Assembly: GCF_014645895.1 (NCBI RefSeq)
Contig: NZ_BMMP01000021.1
Coordinates: 1 to 64,000, forward strand
DNA: 64,000 bases
Direction of reading: 5' to 3'
Origin: Streptomyces daqingensis
Lineage (GTDB): Bacteria > Actinomycetota > Actinomycetes > Streptomycetales > Streptomycetaceae
A program made the translations under genes and the position numbers. Numbering within the stretch: position 1 is the first letter of the stretch; the number at the start of each line of letters is the position of its first letter. Below, in pieces: positions 63,686-64,000 of this stretch. A model generated the notes under the pieces. It worked only from the letters and a program-made list of their open reading frames with translations. It was not told the origin of the DNA and did no database searches.

Positions 63686-64000
63686 GCTCGTCCGTCCTCT
63701 TCGACGCACCCGGGCCCAAGGCCCGCATGCGCAACCGCCTGTACGCCGTGATCGGCTCGGCCGGCCTTGTGGCGCTCCTGGGCTTCGTCGTCTACCGGCT
63801 CGCCGCCAAGGGCCAGTTCGACGGCGCCATGTGGGACATCTTCAACTACGCGGGCGTCCGCAACTCCATCGTCACGGGTCTCGTCAGCACGCTCCAGGCG
63901 TTCGCCATGGCCGGGGTGCTGTCGCTCGTCCTCGCGGTGCTGCTGGCCGTGGCGCGGCTGTCGGACCACAAGCCCGTCAGCTGGGTCGCCACCGGCATCA
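63682..64000 (+). CDS. gluD: Glutamate ABC transporter permease subunit D (partial, cut by window end)
   Basis: The first 106 or so residues of the second permease: MSSSVLFDAPGPKARMRNRL, a first helix (AVIGSAGLVALLGFVVYRL), and GVRNSIVTGLVSTLQAFAMA leading into a further helix (GVLSLVLAVLLAVARL). The frame is open to the end of the window. It is translationally coupled to gluC. Confidence 0.92.
   Translation, partial: MSSSVLFDAPGPKARMRNRLYAVIGSAGLVALLGFVVYRLAAKGQFDGAMWDIFNYAGVRNSIVTGLVSTLQAFAMAGVLSLVLAVLLAVARLSDHKPVSWVATGI

Overview
This window is a high-GC actinobacterial chromosome segment, almost certainly from Streptomyces or a very close relative. The evidence is the codon usage and GTG starts, the gene families (DUF4192, PopR/ClpP3/ClpP4, DUF2637/SpdB2, SpdD, the RshA-type RelA/SpoT protein) and a core gene order typical of Streptomyces: recQ-like helicase, rnhB, nrdJ-nrdR, lexA, dinG, siderophore synthetases, hflX, relA-like, dapF, miaA, miaB, clpP3-clpP4-popR, gluABCD. 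Identifications come from reading the sequence and from remembered family motifs; no database search was run.

Layout. Positions 1-11.6 kb carry an NrtR-type Nudix regulator, a glycogen-debranching-type protein, DUF4192, a RecQ-family helicase with a C-terminal phosphoribosyltransferase-like motif (preceded by two DnaA boxes), a short helicase-tail-like protein, RNase HII, a histidine phosphatase, a YdbC-type protein, a frameshifted SDR/NmrA gene and a HIT-like protein. Positions 11.6-19.5 kb are a DNA-precursor and DNA-damage block: B12-dependent ribonucleotide reductase nrdJ with its repressor nrdR, divergent lexA with an SOS box, a methyltransferase and dinG. Positions 19.5-24.6 kb hold a three-gene NIS siderophore cassette (two IucA/IucC synthetases and an acyltransferase). 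Positions 24.8-34.9 kb hold a tandem pair of secreted trypsin-like lipoproteins, hflX, an M1 peptidase, a (p)ppGpp synthetase/hydrolase, dapF and a membrane protein.

Positions 35,025-46,135 are an integrated actinomycete integrative and conjugative element (AICE) of about 11.1 kb, bounded by 27-bp direct repeats. The right repeat is the 3' end of miaA. The element has a pSAM2-like backbone (GntR regulator, FtsK/TraSA translocase, DUF2637/SpdB2, transfer protein, SpdD, RepSA, Xis, Int) in a tightly overlapping rightward operon. A palindromic operator array lies between the regulator and the operon. Cargo at the left end includes an HNH endonuclease resembling phosphorothioate-dependent type IV restriction enzymes, a tiny membrane protein, a YdcF-type protein and about 0.9 kb of structured non-coding DNA that may hold an origin, a transfer locus or an RNA.

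Positions 46.1-64 kb return to core chromosome: miaA, an MT0933-type antitoxin-like protein, an extradiol-dioxygenase-like protein, miaB, a TAXI-type binding protein, the PopR-controlled clpP3-clpP4 operon (ClpP4 lacks the catalytic histidine), an NPP1/NLP toxin-like secreted protein, a GH38 alpha-mannosidase, a two-component system and the gluABC-D glutamate uptake operon, cut by the window end. No rRNA, tRNA or CRISPR array was recognised.
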